64,000 bases of DNA from Arsenophonus sp052174455 (GCA_052174455.1 JBQMRP010000071.1:227149-291148), one strand, 5' to 3'; numbered from the stretch's first letter, positions 22,312 to 33,080 are shown. The notes: generated by a model not told the origin, from the sequence alone. A program made the numbers and translations.

Positions 22312-25253
22312 ATGATTAGTAAATTGAATTACTTTTTAAAAAAAAGAACAAAAGCCATCTTTTATTGCTAAAAAGATAAAAATCAGTTTTTGGTTTATTG
22401 TAAGTGAAATTTTATTTGAGTGTGTATTCTTTGATCTAATGCACTAATTTTAAAGGTTAATTCTGAGTTTAACTTAATAATCCTTATTTTCAATTTTTTA
22501 TGCATTCTTTCTGACCATAATTCTGCTGCCTTGTTTGCCAATCTGAGCTTCAATAAAAAGTAGATTGTTGCTAAACTAGAATAAATTTATATAAATTGTG
22601 TGCAGGAATCCTTTTATTAAAAAGCCAAATTCCGATTTTTCTAATTTTTTGCAAGGCGTCATCTTTATCATCTATGCACTTTTAGTAAAAGTATACCTTG
22701 TTTACAATTTAATAAAAAGCATAGTAATATAGCATCTTAAATGCTTTGTTGGAATATAATTAATATAGCGCCTAAATATTTATTCCTAAATCAGGATTTA
22801 CTATCTCTCTTGTTGAGAGAGGCGGTCATACTGATGATGTGTAATCACTCCATTTGGTAATGTCGTAGTTTTAATGTAAATACCAGAGTTAAGGTAGCGG
22901 TAGAGGTATTTTGCGCTATATTAGACTCATTTGTGTTTTATAGAAGTAAACTTTCTAAGTAACCCTCCGTACTTATTCCTTCAGGGTAACGCTGCACTTC
23001 TTTCTGGGAAAGATATGTGAACAAGAACAGGAAGACACTGGGATTTATCAAATCATAGTTGTGATGCAGAAGCTAGATAACAGTGCTTCACAAAATTTCT
23101 TTGTCCGCTCTTTTTTTTTGAAGAACAGCAGATTCCCTTATAAAACCTTAATATATAGACTACTAGGAGTAACGGAGATATAAACATCTAAATGTTGATT
23201 GAATTGCTGACCATAAATGTAAAAAGCATAGAAGATATGAATTTTATATCTTGTTTTATGTCTTCACTGAAGCATAGTACGAGTTGTGAAGTGATGCAAA
23301 TAGAGGATTGAGTAGTGAATAATGCCCAGTTATTGTTGAAAAAGGCCAAAGAAGATGAGGTATAGTAAAAGTAATTTGTTGCCAGTCGCAGTCGGGTATA
23401 ACTATGAATCTTGCTGTACTAATCACTACTTGGTAGTTTTAAAACCGCACGAATTACAGGCTGTTAACTTACAATTTTAGCAGAAAAATAACTGTGGGAA
23501 CATTAAAAGGAAAATCACAGCAGTAGTCATCCAAATAACCCCATGATACAAATGATTCAGATAAGAATTCTCTCTACAAATAGATTCGTTCCAAGTTGAC
23601 ACTTTCAACGTATTTTTTAATAAAGTTATCCTAGCCGTAATCAATAATAAAAAGCAGTTTAGTTGAGCGGAGGAGGTATTTTATCTGATTAAATTAATCT
23701 TTGGATATCTTTTCAGAGAAATAGAAATTTTTTTCTTATACGTATTTATCAAGACGCCATCAATTATCTTTTGTATTTCTCCAATGGGTAAAGGAGATTG
23801 GAATTATCCCGTTCCCTATAGGTGATGAATTGATTGGGAAGCATACTTTCCAGTAATTTTCACTTCAATGCAGTTGTATCCAAGATCATCGGTTTGGTTT
23901 GGATATTTACTTAAAACTCTAAATAATCATGACTAGATGCGGAATAATATCTACGTTTTGATAAAATTTGGTGACCAAGTCGGATGTATTCCTGTATAGT
24001 TTTTTTTAGGGTGTTATGAAAAATTCAATCTATCTCTATCATCATTTATTTCAGTAGAGAAATTATAAAGCAGTTCAGATAAACAGGTGATGTAATACGT
24101 AAGTTGCGTGTTATTTTTTGATTTACCATAGTTTATGATTTTTATGAGATTTATTCCGAGTCATCTGCCTGAATTCTTAAAAATTCATATATCGCAGATT
24201 ATAAAACAGTACTTAGATTATGAAGATCCCTAAATCAGCAAACTGCGATTTTTACATCATACTGAGCTATGTTCGTTAACGCTACTACTTTTTCATTCCT
24301 TATCATTTCTAATTTTTGATATTTCTCATTGGTTATTCTGAATTTTTCGTATTTCATTTTTACTAAAAATCCTATGAATGGCTAGCCGTGATGTGTTATG
24401 GCAGTAAAAATTGCATATTTTAAGTGGAGGGGTAGAATACCATCTTATCCCTCATCGTGTGTTAATCTTATGGATTTTATATTTATTTCTTCGCTCCATA
24501 ATTAATTAAATTCTCGTGTGTATTTTCGCAATGTTGACGATTACATGTAGATAGATTACATTTTTTGTATTATGAATGAACTATACTCTATGTATAGTTA
24601 AATGACTCCCCATTCAATTAAATGACCATCCATAGTTATAAACTTAATACATATAATCGCGTATTTCTTATTAAGTCTTCCTGGTATCGCGGTGACTAAC
24701 TAATATAGGGTCAGGCGGTATTCTTTTCTCTACTATTGGTTTCTTATAGGTAACAATACGCATATTAACGCTTTACTGGTAAATATTAATAAGAATTAAT
24801 TCAAATATAGACCTATTTGTAAACAAAGAAGCCGCAATATTAATCGATGTTTTCACCTCTTTAATTACCATCAGGACTATCTGATTTACCATCCCTTTCC
24901 TGGTAAAAAACCGACTTCCACATCTTGAGTGCTTGTATTAGTTGAAAGTGGGGATGCAAATGTCAGAATAAGTGAAAAAAATTTAGTGTGATTACTTTTA
25001 CTTGTTTATTCATTGTTAGCAGTACTTTAATAGTAAAAGTCATTCTTCTCTTTTTTTTCTGATTAAAAACATAAGAAGTTGATAAAAAGATATGGCGCAA
25101 TTATAAGCATTGACGTTATTATCTCACCCATACAAAAAATCAACGAAAGTCCATAAAAAGAAAATTATAGTTATCTAGTGCCGTAAAATCCTTATCAAAA
25201 TTATTATATATTATAATCTAAGCAAATTTGCTAATCATAAAAATAAATCCCTT
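22312..25253 (-). mobile_element. IS91-family element relic inserted in an IS1595 relic (copy Q2)
   Basis: Minus strand. About 22490-23625 holds a nearly complete but broken IS91-type transposase. Reading order: a start near 23625, FFNNNWALF (compare FFQYNRWLL), FTFMVSNSINI then FISPL (compare HTFGRQLNFNPHIHVSV), and AKYLYRYLNSG with THHQYDRLSQQER (compare YLGRYLKRPP, HHYYDHRT). Then come INYIPTKHLR (compare SHIPxRHFRM) and a C-terminal NLYKFIL patch. About 23640-24290 is the upstream module shared with the other IS91 copies, and 24290-25253 is further unassigned sequence. The right end, ATGATTAGTAAATTG on the plus strand, directly follows CTTG, the known kind of IS91 target tetranucleotide. 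CAAATTTGCTAATCA near 25223-25237 mirrors it. Confidence 0.65.
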
Positions 25254-25892
25254 AACTTACTGAAATCAAGAAAACAAAGAGGCATTGATTTGAAAGTAGC
25301 GTTTAGATGACATCACTGTTTCTTTACTTTCATCGGTAATAGATAACTTAAGTGCACTAAGTATTTTTTTAAATCAATGAAACATTTTTCTCTGAATATT
25401 TTAAAATATGAATGTTATATCCCAGATAAAAATGTAAAAAATGCAGGAGAGTAGAAAATAAAAGTAAAAAGAACAAATTGCGCTTTTAATCGCCAAAGAT
25501 TGACAAGGTATCATAATGAGCGATGAAACTCTTGAAGAGTTTAATGCAGAATATGTTATCCGTTTTTTTGAGCTAATTTTTGATAAAGAATCTATCTTTT
25601 ACTTGGATGGAGTAAAATTGTAGAAACCTTTGTCAACTAGCATGAAATTAGCCACTATCGCTTAATAAGGCTGGATACTCAGAGGAGTTATTGGTAAGGA
25701 ATTCTATATTCAAAATATGAACATTTATATCAGCTGATTAAAAAGATGGACTAAATAGATTCCCATGATGGATGATCATTTTATTTACCGAATTATCTAT
25801 ACTGGAAAAGATTGTTTAAAACCAGAATAATTAAAATACAGAAGTGATTAGAAATTGCCTTGCAAATAAATAACAACCTTTAATAACATAGC
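25254..25892 (+). mobile_element. IS1595-family relic, 3' part (copy P2, split)
   Basis: Continuation of the copy starting at 21921. It contains MSDETLEEFNAEYV, then FDKESIFYLDGVKL (the SDG/xDG step of the DDE core) and, after further breaks, a GVIGKEFYIQNMNIYIS-like stretch equivalent to the HIQNVNSYHSRLKGW core, and FNNIAY near the end. It ends TAATAACATAGC, the reverse complement of the start consensus. Inactive. Confidence 0.75.
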
Positions 25893-25924
25893 TTATTTAT
25901 ATATTAATTAGGTAGAGAGAAGCT

Positions 25925-26513
25925 CTAATATCGCTAACACCATCCTCGTTTTTGGTGTGATGCTAGCAAAGAAATAGAAGCTTGTAACAGCGATTGCTCT
26001 GTTAACTATAGCCGAAGATCCCAGTAATAATTGTAATACCGCAGATAATATTTAATTAGTATTAACCTTGCTCACAGCTAAAAATCCTTGCCGACGTTTA
26101 GTTAGTTAAGATTCTTAAAAAAGATTATGCTGTCATTGAATTACTAGTGAATTAAAAGCTGAAGAAGTGTTTAGTTATAATCTATTGATCATTAAAAAAT
26201 TATTAGTTCAATCATTTTGGGTAAATTATTTGCTGCAATTTATGCAGGGACGAATGGATATTCGAATATCATATTTATTTATGATCAGTAATATTACCAG
26301 TTATTCTAGTTTACAAAACAAAATTTGTTATCCAGAAATTAGTTGATTCTTTTGTCTAATATGACGAACGATAAAATTACTCCCTAGGAAAAGATCTTGC
26401 TGATACAGTTATTGACTTTTATTGAAATTATAGAGCTATTAGTTAGCAAAAAAGCAGCAGAAGTTATTTTGTAATTTTCCCTGCTGGTTAATATTTACCA
26501 CTATGCCAATTAA
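25925..26513 (+). pseudogene. yajL: yajL (DJ-1/PfpI family) relic
   Basis: In E. coli yajL sits next to and convergent with thiI, exactly the arrangement here. Plus-strand pieces in mixed frames line up along the whole protein: EIEACNSDCS (compare ETEAVTTIDLL), ILADV then LVKILKKDYAVIELL (compare [20 protein letters not shown]), FAAIYAG (compare VAAICAAPA, the catalytic Cys region). The end reads LLTFIEIIELLVSKKAAEVI then FSLLVNIYHYAN, matching [33 protein letters not shown]. The cysteine codon region appears degraded. YajL is a stress chaperone/deglycase. Many stops; dead. The start is eroded where an IS1595 relic ends. Confidence 0.8.
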
Positions 26514-26595
26514 TGATGATATAGCAGTAAATTATATATATTCTCTTAAATTGATCTATATCCTTAAAATATAGTTAAATTAACTGATTGCCACA

Positions 26596-28044
26596 TTAAG
26601 GTTGATATACTTTTACATTTTTAAAACCTTGTTCATTTAAATAAATCGCCTGTAAGTGACTCATAATACCCTGATCACAATAAAGCAAATAGGATTTTTC
26701 TTGTGGTAACTCACCAAATTGGTTATTCAGCTTATAAAATGGCAATAACATTACTTTAACACCTTTAAGCTTGAGTGGATGTGCTTTTTGTTCATCAGGG
26801 GCACGAATATCCAGAATAATATCATCCATTGAAAATCTAGTGACAATTTCTACTTCTGGTATTTCATTTTTCCTATCATTTATTATCTGACGAATATCAA
26901 TATTTTGTGCTTTACTAACAAGATGATGAAGCAGAGTAAAATTAAAATTAGTTTCCTGTTCTTCAATTTTTATTTTTACTGCTTTCACCGTTGGCTTTTT
27001 AGAGATAATACCGCAAAATTCGGGTATTATACGCGAAAAATCTTCAGTCCCTATCTCACGAGAAACATTAATAATACTTTCTTTATCATGTGATATTAAT
27101 GGCCGCAAAATCAATATATCGGTAACATTATCAATTACACGCAGATTGGTTAATGTCTGGCTAGAAACTTGCCCTAATGCTTCTCCGGTTACTAATGCCT
27201 GAACCCCATAACGTTCTGCTATCATGGATGCTGCTCGCACCATCATTCTTTTTAATACTACTCCCATTTGACCATTATCAATCTTTTCAAGGATTTCACT
27301 TATAATTGGGGAAAAATCTATCGCAATAAAACGCACTTTATGTGAACGAGAAAAACGATGCCAAAGATGATAAGCAATCTGCTTTACGCCAATCTCATGA
27401 TTTGTACCACTCAGATTAAAAAAACAGTAATGAACTCGACAACCACGCCGTATTAGCATGTAACTAGATACACTTGAATCAAAACCACCTGATATCAAAG
27501 ATAAAACATCTTCTTGTGTACCGATAGGAAAGCCACCAATTCCTTGAATACGAGATTTAACAAGAATGACTTTATCGTTTTTAATTTCAAGGTTTATGGT
27601 GAAATTAGGCTGGTTAAGTTTTACTTTAGCTGACGAAATATATTGATTTAATCTACCACCAACATAACGTTCTACTTCAGTTGAAGTAAAATCGTGCTGC
27701 CCATGACGCTTAACTCGTACGCAAAAAGTTTTATTTGTTAGAAATTTAGCATAACTTGCATAAGTTAACTCAAAAATATGATTTATATCACGGAATTGAT
27801 ATTCTTCAACTATCAAAATATGATGAATACCAGGAATCCTTGTTAAGGCATCACAAATTTTATTATGAAATGTGTTTTTTTTGGTACGAACTTCAATATT
27901 ATCCCAATGTCTATTAACGATAATTTCTGAATCTAACACCTTTAATATATTAAGAATATTGCTAGCCAAAATTTTAATAAAGCGTAAGCGCACTGATTGG
28001 CTTTTAATGGTAATTTCAGGAAATAGTTTAATAATAAACTTCAT
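26596..28044 (-). CDS. thiI: tRNA 4-thiouridine synthase / thiamine sulfur carrier ThiI
   Basis: 482 residues from the ATG at 28044, the exact E. coli length, beginning MKFIIKLFPEITIKS. An upstream ATG at 28062 would add six residues without homology. Domains in order: ferredoxin-like, THUMP, PP-loop ATP pyrophosphatase with SGGFDS (about residues 182-187), and a C-terminal rhodanese domain. Both functional cysteines are kept: EFCGIISK and the persulfide Cys in LLYCDQG. ThiI makes s4U8 in tRNA and passes sulfur for the thiazole of thiamine. It is divergent from xseB-ispA-dxs, as in E. coli, and thiL lies 4 kb away. Confidence 0.96.
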   Translation of the reverse strand: MKFIIKLFPEITIKSQSVRLRFIKILASNILNILKVLDSEIIVNRHWDNIEVRTKKNTFHNKICDALTRIPGIHHILIVEEYQFRDINHIFELTYASYAKFLTNKTFCVRVKRHGQHDFTSTEVERYVGGRLNQYISSAKVKLNQPNFTINLEIKNDKVILVKSRIQGIGGFPIGTQEDVLSLISGGFDSSVSSYMLIRRGCRVHYCFFNLSGTNHEIGVKQIAYHLWHRFSRSHKVRFIAIDFSPIISEILEKIDNGQMGVVLKRMMVRAASMIAERYGVQALVTGEALGQVSSQTLTNLRVIDNVTDILILRPLISHDKESIINVSREIGTEDFSRIIPEFCGIISKKPTVKAVKIKIEEQETNFNFTLLHHLVSKAQNIDIRQIINDRKNEIPEVEIVTRFSMDDIILDIRAPDEQKAHPLKLKGVKVMLLPFYKLNNQFGELPQEKSYLLYCDQGIMSHLQAIYLNEQGFKNVKVYQP

Positions 28045-28266
28045 AAGTTTATATAAAGTCAATTTTTAATTTCATAAATAAACATATATTATACATATTT
28101 ATTAGCAAGCAGAGGCATTTAATTTTAATGGAGGAAAAGTATATCTCACTATATTGCTGTTAGTCGCTTAAAAATCGTAAAAAGAATAAATTCTATGGAT
28201 GATATAGTAAAATAAATTGTCTGCGCACCTGCATAATTCACCAGATATTAAGGAAAGTAAACAATT

Positions 28267-28521
28267 ATGGATAAAAAGAAAATATCTGATAGACAAGATT
28301 CGTTATCTTTTGAATCTTCTCTAACAGAGTTAGAGAAGATTCTCACACGCTTAGAGTCAGGCGAACTTCCGCTAGAAAAAGCATTAAGTGAATTTGAGCA
28401 TGGAATCCAATTAGCTAGACAAGGCCAAAAAGCGTTGCAACAGGCAGAGCAACGCGTTAAAATTTTATTACAAGCTGATGATAATGCACCGCTAAATAAC
28501 TTTAGGCCGGAAGATAAATAA
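28267..28521 (+). CDS. xseB: Exodeoxyribonuclease VII small subunit
   Basis: 84 residues (80 in E. coli). The core SFESSLTELEKILTRLESGE followed by LPLEKAL is the family hallmark, forming the helical hairpin that binds XseA. XseA is not in this window. AAGGAAAG lies upstream of the ATG with a longish gap. First gene of xseB-ispA-dxs; its stop is 3 bases before the ispA start. The overlapping minus-strand frame is a shadow. Confidence 0.95.
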   Translation: MDKKKISDRQDSLSFESSLTELEKILTRLESGELPLEKALSEFEHGIQLARQGQKALQQAEQRVKILLQADDNAPLNNFRPEDK

Positions 28522-28524
28522 ATC

Positions 28525-29445
28525 ATGTCTGAAATAGTGACTCTTTCTTTTACGGATCAGCGCCAATGGGTGCAAGATCGTGTCAATAAAATTCTATTAA
28601 ACCAATTTCAGCATCTTCCATTTAATCAAAGTCAACTAGTCATGGCGATGAAATATAGCACATTACTTGGTGGAAAACGACTAAGACCTTTTTTAGTTTA
28701 TGCTATAGGTGATATGTTAAATGTTGCCGTGGAAAATCTGGATGTACCTGCTGCAGTTATTGAATGCATTCATGCTTATTCATTAATTCATGATGATTTG
28801 CCCGCAATGGATAGCGATAATTTACGTCGTGGTCAACCTACTTGTCATATTTGCTTTGGTGAAGCTCATGCAATTTTGGCTGGTGACGCCTTGCAAACAC
28901 TTGCCTTTGATATCTTGTCTCGTTCTGCTATGCCTGATGTTAATGACACTAATCGCCTGGCAATGATAGCTGAGCTAGCTACTGCTAGTGGAGCGGCAGG
29001 TATGTGTAGCGGCCAGGCGCTCGATATGGAATCAGAAGGACAACAAATTGATATAACAACATTAGAATTTATTCATCAACATAAAACCGGAGCATTAATT
29101 CGTGCCGCTATCAGAATGAGTGCACTTACGGCCGGCAATCAAAGCTACAAATTACTACTATCATTAGATAGATATGCCAATGCAATTGGGCTACTATTTC
29201 AAGTTCATGACGATATTCTTGACATTATTGGTGATACAGATACTTTAGGTAAAAATCATGGATCTAATAAAAAACATAAAAAAAGTACCTATCCAACATT
29301 AATTGGTATTGAACAATCAAAAAAAAAAGCGAACAGTTTATATGAACAAGCATTAGATGCGCTTTATATGATAGAACAACAGCATGGACTTAATACGGAA
29401 ACATTGCAAAATTTAACACACTTTATTATCGAACGAAAAAACTAA
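28525..29445 (+). CDS. ispA: Farnesyl diphosphate synthase
   Basis: 306 residues (299 in E. coli). It condenses IPP with DMAPP/GPP to farnesyl diphosphate in the cytoplasm, feeding quinones, undecaprenyl phosphate and heme O. The first aspartate-rich motif is intact (HDDLPAMDSD) and so is the second (HDDILDIIGD). GGKRLRPFLVY and HKTGALIRAA are also conserved. A lysine-rich stretch (NKKHKKSTYP) replaces the usual loop after the second motif and looks like drift. Start ATG at 28525, 3 bases after the xseB stop. Its products are used by CyoE and, through undecaprenyl phosphate, by the YbjG-type phosphatase at 63 kb. Confidence 0.96.
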   Translation: MSEIVTLSFTDQRQWVQDRVNKILLNQFQHLPFNQSQLVMAMKYSTLLGGKRLRPFLVYAIGDMLNVAVENLDVPAAVIECIHAYSLIHDDLPAMDSDNLRRGQPTCHICFGEAHAILAGDALQTLAFDILSRSAMPDVNDTNRLAMIAELATASGAAGMCSGQALDMESEGQQIDITTLEFIHQHKTGALIRAAIRMSALTAGNQSYKLLLSLDRYANAIGLLFQVHDDILDIIGDTDTLGKNHGSNKKHKKSTYPTLIGIEQSKKKANSLYEQALDALYMIEQQHGLNTETLQNLTHFIIERKN

Positions 29446-29565
29446 TTCCCTTATTTAAAAACAGAACATATACCAGTAATAAAAATTCAAAATAATCTTT
29501 TAACGGGCTTACGCTACACTATAGCGTCATTGATATAAACAAAAATAATTATTTAATGAGAAGAC

Positions 29566-31431
29566 ATGAATACTGATATTACTTTCTATCCAACTTTAGC
29601 ATTAATAAAAACGCCGGAAGAGTTGCGACTTTTACCAAAAGAAAGTCTTGGTAAATTATGTAAAGAATTACGAGAATTTTTATTAAATAGTGTTAGCCGT
29701 TCTAGTGGGCATTTCGCTTCTGGATTAGGCGCCATTGAACTCACTGTCGCTTTACACTATGTTTATAAAACCCCATTTGATAATCTTATCTGGGATGTTG
29801 GCCATCAGGCATATCCACATAAGATATTAACTGGTCGCCGCGATCGTATTGATACTATACGACAAAAAAATGGATTACATCCTTTTCCATGGCGCGCAGA
29901 AAGTGAATATGATGTTTTTAGTGTCGGTCATTCATCTACCTCTATTAGTGCTGGCCTTGGGATGGCAGTAGCTGCTGAATATGAGAATAAGGATCGCAAA
30001 ACGGTTTGTGTTATTGGTGACGGCGCCATTACCGCAGGTATTGCTTTTGAAGCAATGAATCATGCGGGTGATATTCATAAAGATATGTTAGTAATCCTCA
30101 ATGATAATGAAATGTCAATTTCAAAAAATGTTGGGGCGTTAAATAATCATTTAGCGAAACTGTTATCGGGTAATTTATACACTAGATTGCGTGAAGGAGG
30201 AAAAAAAATATTTTCTAATATTCCTTTAATTAAAGAATTGTTAAAAAAAACTGAAGAGCATCTTAAAGGGATGGTGATTCCTAGTACTATGTTCGAAGAA
30301 TTGGGTTTTAATTACATTGGTCCCATTGACGGCCATGATGTACTTACATTAGTACAAACATTAAAAAATATGCGTGAATTAAAAGGTCCACAGTTTTTGC
30401 ATATCATCACTAAAAAAGGTAAAGGTTATGAGCCCGCCGAAAAAGATCCTATCAGTTGGCATGCTGTGCCTAAATTTGATCCAAGAACTTTTACCCTACC
30501 AAAAAATAATAATAATCAATTAACGTTTTCACAAGTTTTTGGCGATTGGTTGTGTCAAGAAGCAGCTAATGATCCTAAACTGATGGCTATCACACCAGCC
30601 ATGAGAGAAGGATCGGGAATGCTTAAATTTTCTAAAACCTATCCAAATCAATATTTTGATGTTGCTATTGCAGAACAACACGCTGTGACTTTTGGAGCTG
30701 GTCTTGCTATTGGAGGGTATAAACCTGTCGTTGCTATTTATTCTACTTTTTTACAACGCGCTTATGATCAAGTGATTCATGATGTAGCCATTCAAAAATT
30801 GCCTATTCTGTTTGCAATAGATCGAGCAGGCGTTGTTGGTGCCGATGGACAAACCCATCAAGGTGCTTTCGATTTATCATTTTTACGTTGTTTACCTGAT
30901 ATGATAATTATGTCGCCTAGTGATGAAAACGAATGCCGTCAAATGCTGCATACGGGTCATCACTATCAGGATGGTCCGGTTGCAGTTCGGTATCCAAGGG
31001 GTACCGGCTCTGGCGCTACTCTACAACCTTTAGCAAAAATTTTAATTAGTAAAGGGCTAATTCGTCGAAAAGGAAAAAAAATTGCCATCCTAAATTTTGG
31101 AACATTACTTAGCGAAGCGATAAAAGCTGCAGAATTACTTAATGCTACCGTAGTAGATATGAGGTTTGTAAAACCATTAGATGAAATCTTGATACTGGAG
31201 ATAGCTCAAAATCATAAGTTATTAGTAACATTAGAAGAAAATGTAATTATAGGTGGAGCAGGTAGCGGCGTTAATGAATTTTTATTAAAAGCCCATCATA
31301 TTATGCCTATCATTAATCTTGGCTTGCCTGATCACTATATCTCACAAGGAAATCAAACAGAAATTTTAGCTGAATTAGGGCTTAATGCTAAAGGGATTGT
31401 AAAATCAATTAATAACTATTACGCCAATTAA
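29566..31431 (+). CDS. dxs: 1-deoxy-D-xylulose-5-phosphate synthase
   Basis: 621 residues (620 in E. coli). Thiamine-diphosphate enzyme that joins pyruvate and glyceraldehyde 3-phosphate, the first step of the MEP isoprenoid route; the product also feeds thiamine and pyridoxal synthesis. The ThDP-binding GDGAITAG...LNDN motif (about residues 152-185), the N-terminal SRSSGHFASG with its catalytic His and the transketolase-type EQHAVTFGAG stretch are all present. ATG preceded by GAGAAG. The gap to ispA is 120 bases, with a short CGCTA/TAGCG hairpin near 29512-29526. E. coli yajO, which follows dxs, is absent. Confidence 0.97.
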   Translation: MNTDITFYPTLALIKTPEELRLLPKESLGKLCKELREFLLNSVSRSSGHFASGLGAIELTVALHYVYKTPFDNLIWDVGHQAYPHKILTGRRDRIDTIRQKNGLHPFPWRAESEYDVFSVGHSSTSISAGLGMAVAAEYENKDRKTVCVIGDGAITAGIAFEAMNHAGDIHKDMLVILNDNEMSISKNVGALNNHLAKLLSGNLYTRLREGGKKIFSNIPLIKELLKKTEEHLKGMVIPSTMFEELGFNYIGPIDGHDVLTLVQTLKNMRELKGPQFLHIITKKGKGYEPAEKDPISWHAVPKFDPRTFTLPKNNNNQLTFSQVFGDWLCQEAANDPKLMAITPAMREGSGMLKFSKTYPNQYFDVAIAEQHAVTFGAGLAIGGYKPVVAIYSTFLQRAYDQVIHDVAIQKLPILFAIDRAGVVGADGQTHQGAFDLSFLRCLPDMIIMSPSDENECRQMLHTGHHYQDGPVAVRYPRGTGSGATLQPLAKILISKGLIRRKGKKIAILNFGTLLSEAIKAAELLNATVVDMRFVKPLDEILILEIAQNHKLLVTLEENVIIGGAGSGVNEFLLKAHHIMPIINLGLPDHYISQGNQTEILAELGLNAKGIVKSINNYYAN

Positions 31432-31503
31432 ATTAATAAATATACTAAAAAATAAAAGCAATGGTTTATTATAAGTGATTTTGATTTTCAGTAACTACTA
31501 GTA

Positions 31504-31997
31504 CTATAATACTAGTAACCAGCGTGGAAGCACTGCCACGATAACTATAGCAAAAGTAGCCGCGATGATATCATCTAACATAATACCTAACCCACCATCT
31601 ATTTGGCGATCAAACCAACTAATAGGCCAAGGTTTTAACATATCAAAAAATCGAAAAAGCACAAACGCAATTAATATCCATTGCCAATTAACTAATGGCA
31701 TCCCCATTAGAGTCATCCACATACCAATAAATTCATCCCAAACAATACTACCGTGGTCGTGAACTTTCATATCATCCGATGTCCGTTGACAAATAACAAT
31801 ACCAATAACAAAACCAAATAAAATAATAAACCAACATAACCAAAAACAGGTAACAGCCAATACATTAATAGCCAGAATGGAATCGCAGCTAAGGATCCTG
31901 TTGTTCCAGGAGTAATAGGTGATAAACCACTACCAAATCCGGTTGCCAATAGATGCCAAGGATTTGATAACTTTAAACGAAATTTAATATCAGTCAT
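31504..31997 (-). pseudogene. pgpA: Phosphatidylglycerophosphatase A, frameshifted
   Basis: PgpA dephosphorylates phosphatidylglycerol phosphate in the inner membrane. The coding sequence is split between two frames. The first part starts at 31997 (ATG after GGAAG; 32024 is an alternative) and gives LSNPWHLLATGFGSG then LSPITPGTTGSLAAIPFW. The second frame gives ICQRTSDDMKVHDHGSIVWD then EFIGMWMTLMG through to LGIMLDDI. Both halves are very well conserved, including the catalytic acidic residues. Joining them needs one extra base somewhere in about 31805-31850, a region of T/A runs. Either a recent pseudogene, a sequencing error, or a gene rescued by transcriptional or translational slippage. 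It overlaps the thiL end by 8 bases, as in E. coli. No pgpB or pgpC was seen in the window, though the ybjG product is a distant relative of PgpB. Confidence 0.85.
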
Positions 31998-32982
31998 AGC
32001 AAGCTTCCACAATAAAATGATCAAAACCAGTTAAATTAGGTGAAACCTCTTTATTATCATAAAAATATCGGATACCTTCTGATTCTGGCATTATCTGACC
32101 AATGCAATGAAAATTTGCCCCTAATGTATATGCTAACGCTAATTCTAATGCATCACGATTTGTCTCAGGAACTGTAAAACACAGTTCATAATCTTCTCCA
32201 CCACTTAATGCCCAGATTAATGCTTGTTCTGAGGTAACTTGTCTGCGCAAAGCATCTGATAGTGGTAAAGAATCTAATTTAATTTTAGCGCCATGGTTAC
32301 TAATTTTGAGAATATGCCCAAGATCAGAAATTAAGCCATCAGAAATATCTATCGCTGAAGAAGCAATATGACGTAGAGCCTTTCCTTGAAAAATACGAGG
32401 CTCTGGCCTTAAATGCCGCTGGACAAACCAATTACGATCTTTTACATCATCGACCATTAACTGTGATTGTAAAATTGCTAATCCAGTAGCGCTATCTCCT
32501 AACGTTCCAGTAACATAAATCCAATCACCATTACAAGCTCCTGATCGTGTTAATGATTTTCCTATAGGAATCAAACCATGGGCTGTATAGGTTAAACTCA
32601 TTGGTCCTCTGGTTGTATCACCACCAATAAGTTGCATTTCATAGTAATTAAGCTGTTCAAATAGGCTAGAACTAAATCTTGTCAACCAATCTTCATTGAT
32701 TTGTGGCAATGTCAATGCTAGAGAAATCCAAGCAGGATCTGCCCCCATAGCGGCTAAATCACTTAAATTAACCGCCAAAGATTTATAGGCTAAATCTTCT
32801 GGTGAAACACTATCAAGAAAATGGATACCTGCAACTAGTGTATCAGTAGTAATGGCTAATTGTTGTCTTTCCGGTATTGTTATCAATGCACAGTCATCAC
32901 CAATACCGATATTAACGTCATCACGATTTTGCTGTCGACAATTAAAATAACGCGCAATGATATCAAATTCACCACAAACCAT
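31990..32982 (-). CDS. thiL: Thiamine-monophosphate kinase
   Basis: 330 residues (325 in E. coli). It phosphorylates thiamine monophosphate to the active cofactor thiamine diphosphate, which Dxs needs. The N-terminal GEFDIIARYF, the GIGDDCALI motif, TDTLVAGIHF and SALSG-type GGEDYELCF stretches are kept, with Mg/ATP aspartates in place. ATG start at 32982 matches the family N-terminus. Followed by pgpA with overlap and preceded by nusB 98 bases upstream. Part of ribD-ribH-nusB-thiL-pgpA. Confidence 0.95.
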   Translation of the reverse strand: MVCGEFDIIARYFNCRQQNRDDVNIGIGDDCALITIPERQQLAITTDTLVAGIHFLDSVSPEDLAYKSLAVNLSDLAAMGADPAWISLALTLPQINEDWLTRFSSSLFEQLNYYEMQLIGGDTTRGPMSLTYTAHGLIPIGKSLTRSGACNGDWIYVTGTLGDSATGLAILQSQLMVDDVKDRNWFVQRHLRPEPRIFQGKALRHIASSAIDISDGLISDLGHILKISNHGAKIKLDSLPLSDALRRQVTSEQALIWALSGGEDYELCFTVPETNRDALELALAYTLGANFHCIGQIMPESEGIRYFYDNKEVSPNLTGFDHFIVEACYD

Positions 32983-33080
32983 AATAATATTCTGCTATAC
33001 TATATTTTGATTGCTATAAGGTTATTCTACCACTTTATTTTAAAGGTAAATATCAGATTATTCGAAAAGTCTGAATATTA

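Noticed and set aside
22312..25253. A simple TIR transposon, because of the mirrored TGATTAG/CTAATCA ends
   Set aside because: The content is an IS91-type transposase, only one side is next to the target tetranucleotide and there is no target duplication. The mirror repeat may be a feature of this element or coincidence.
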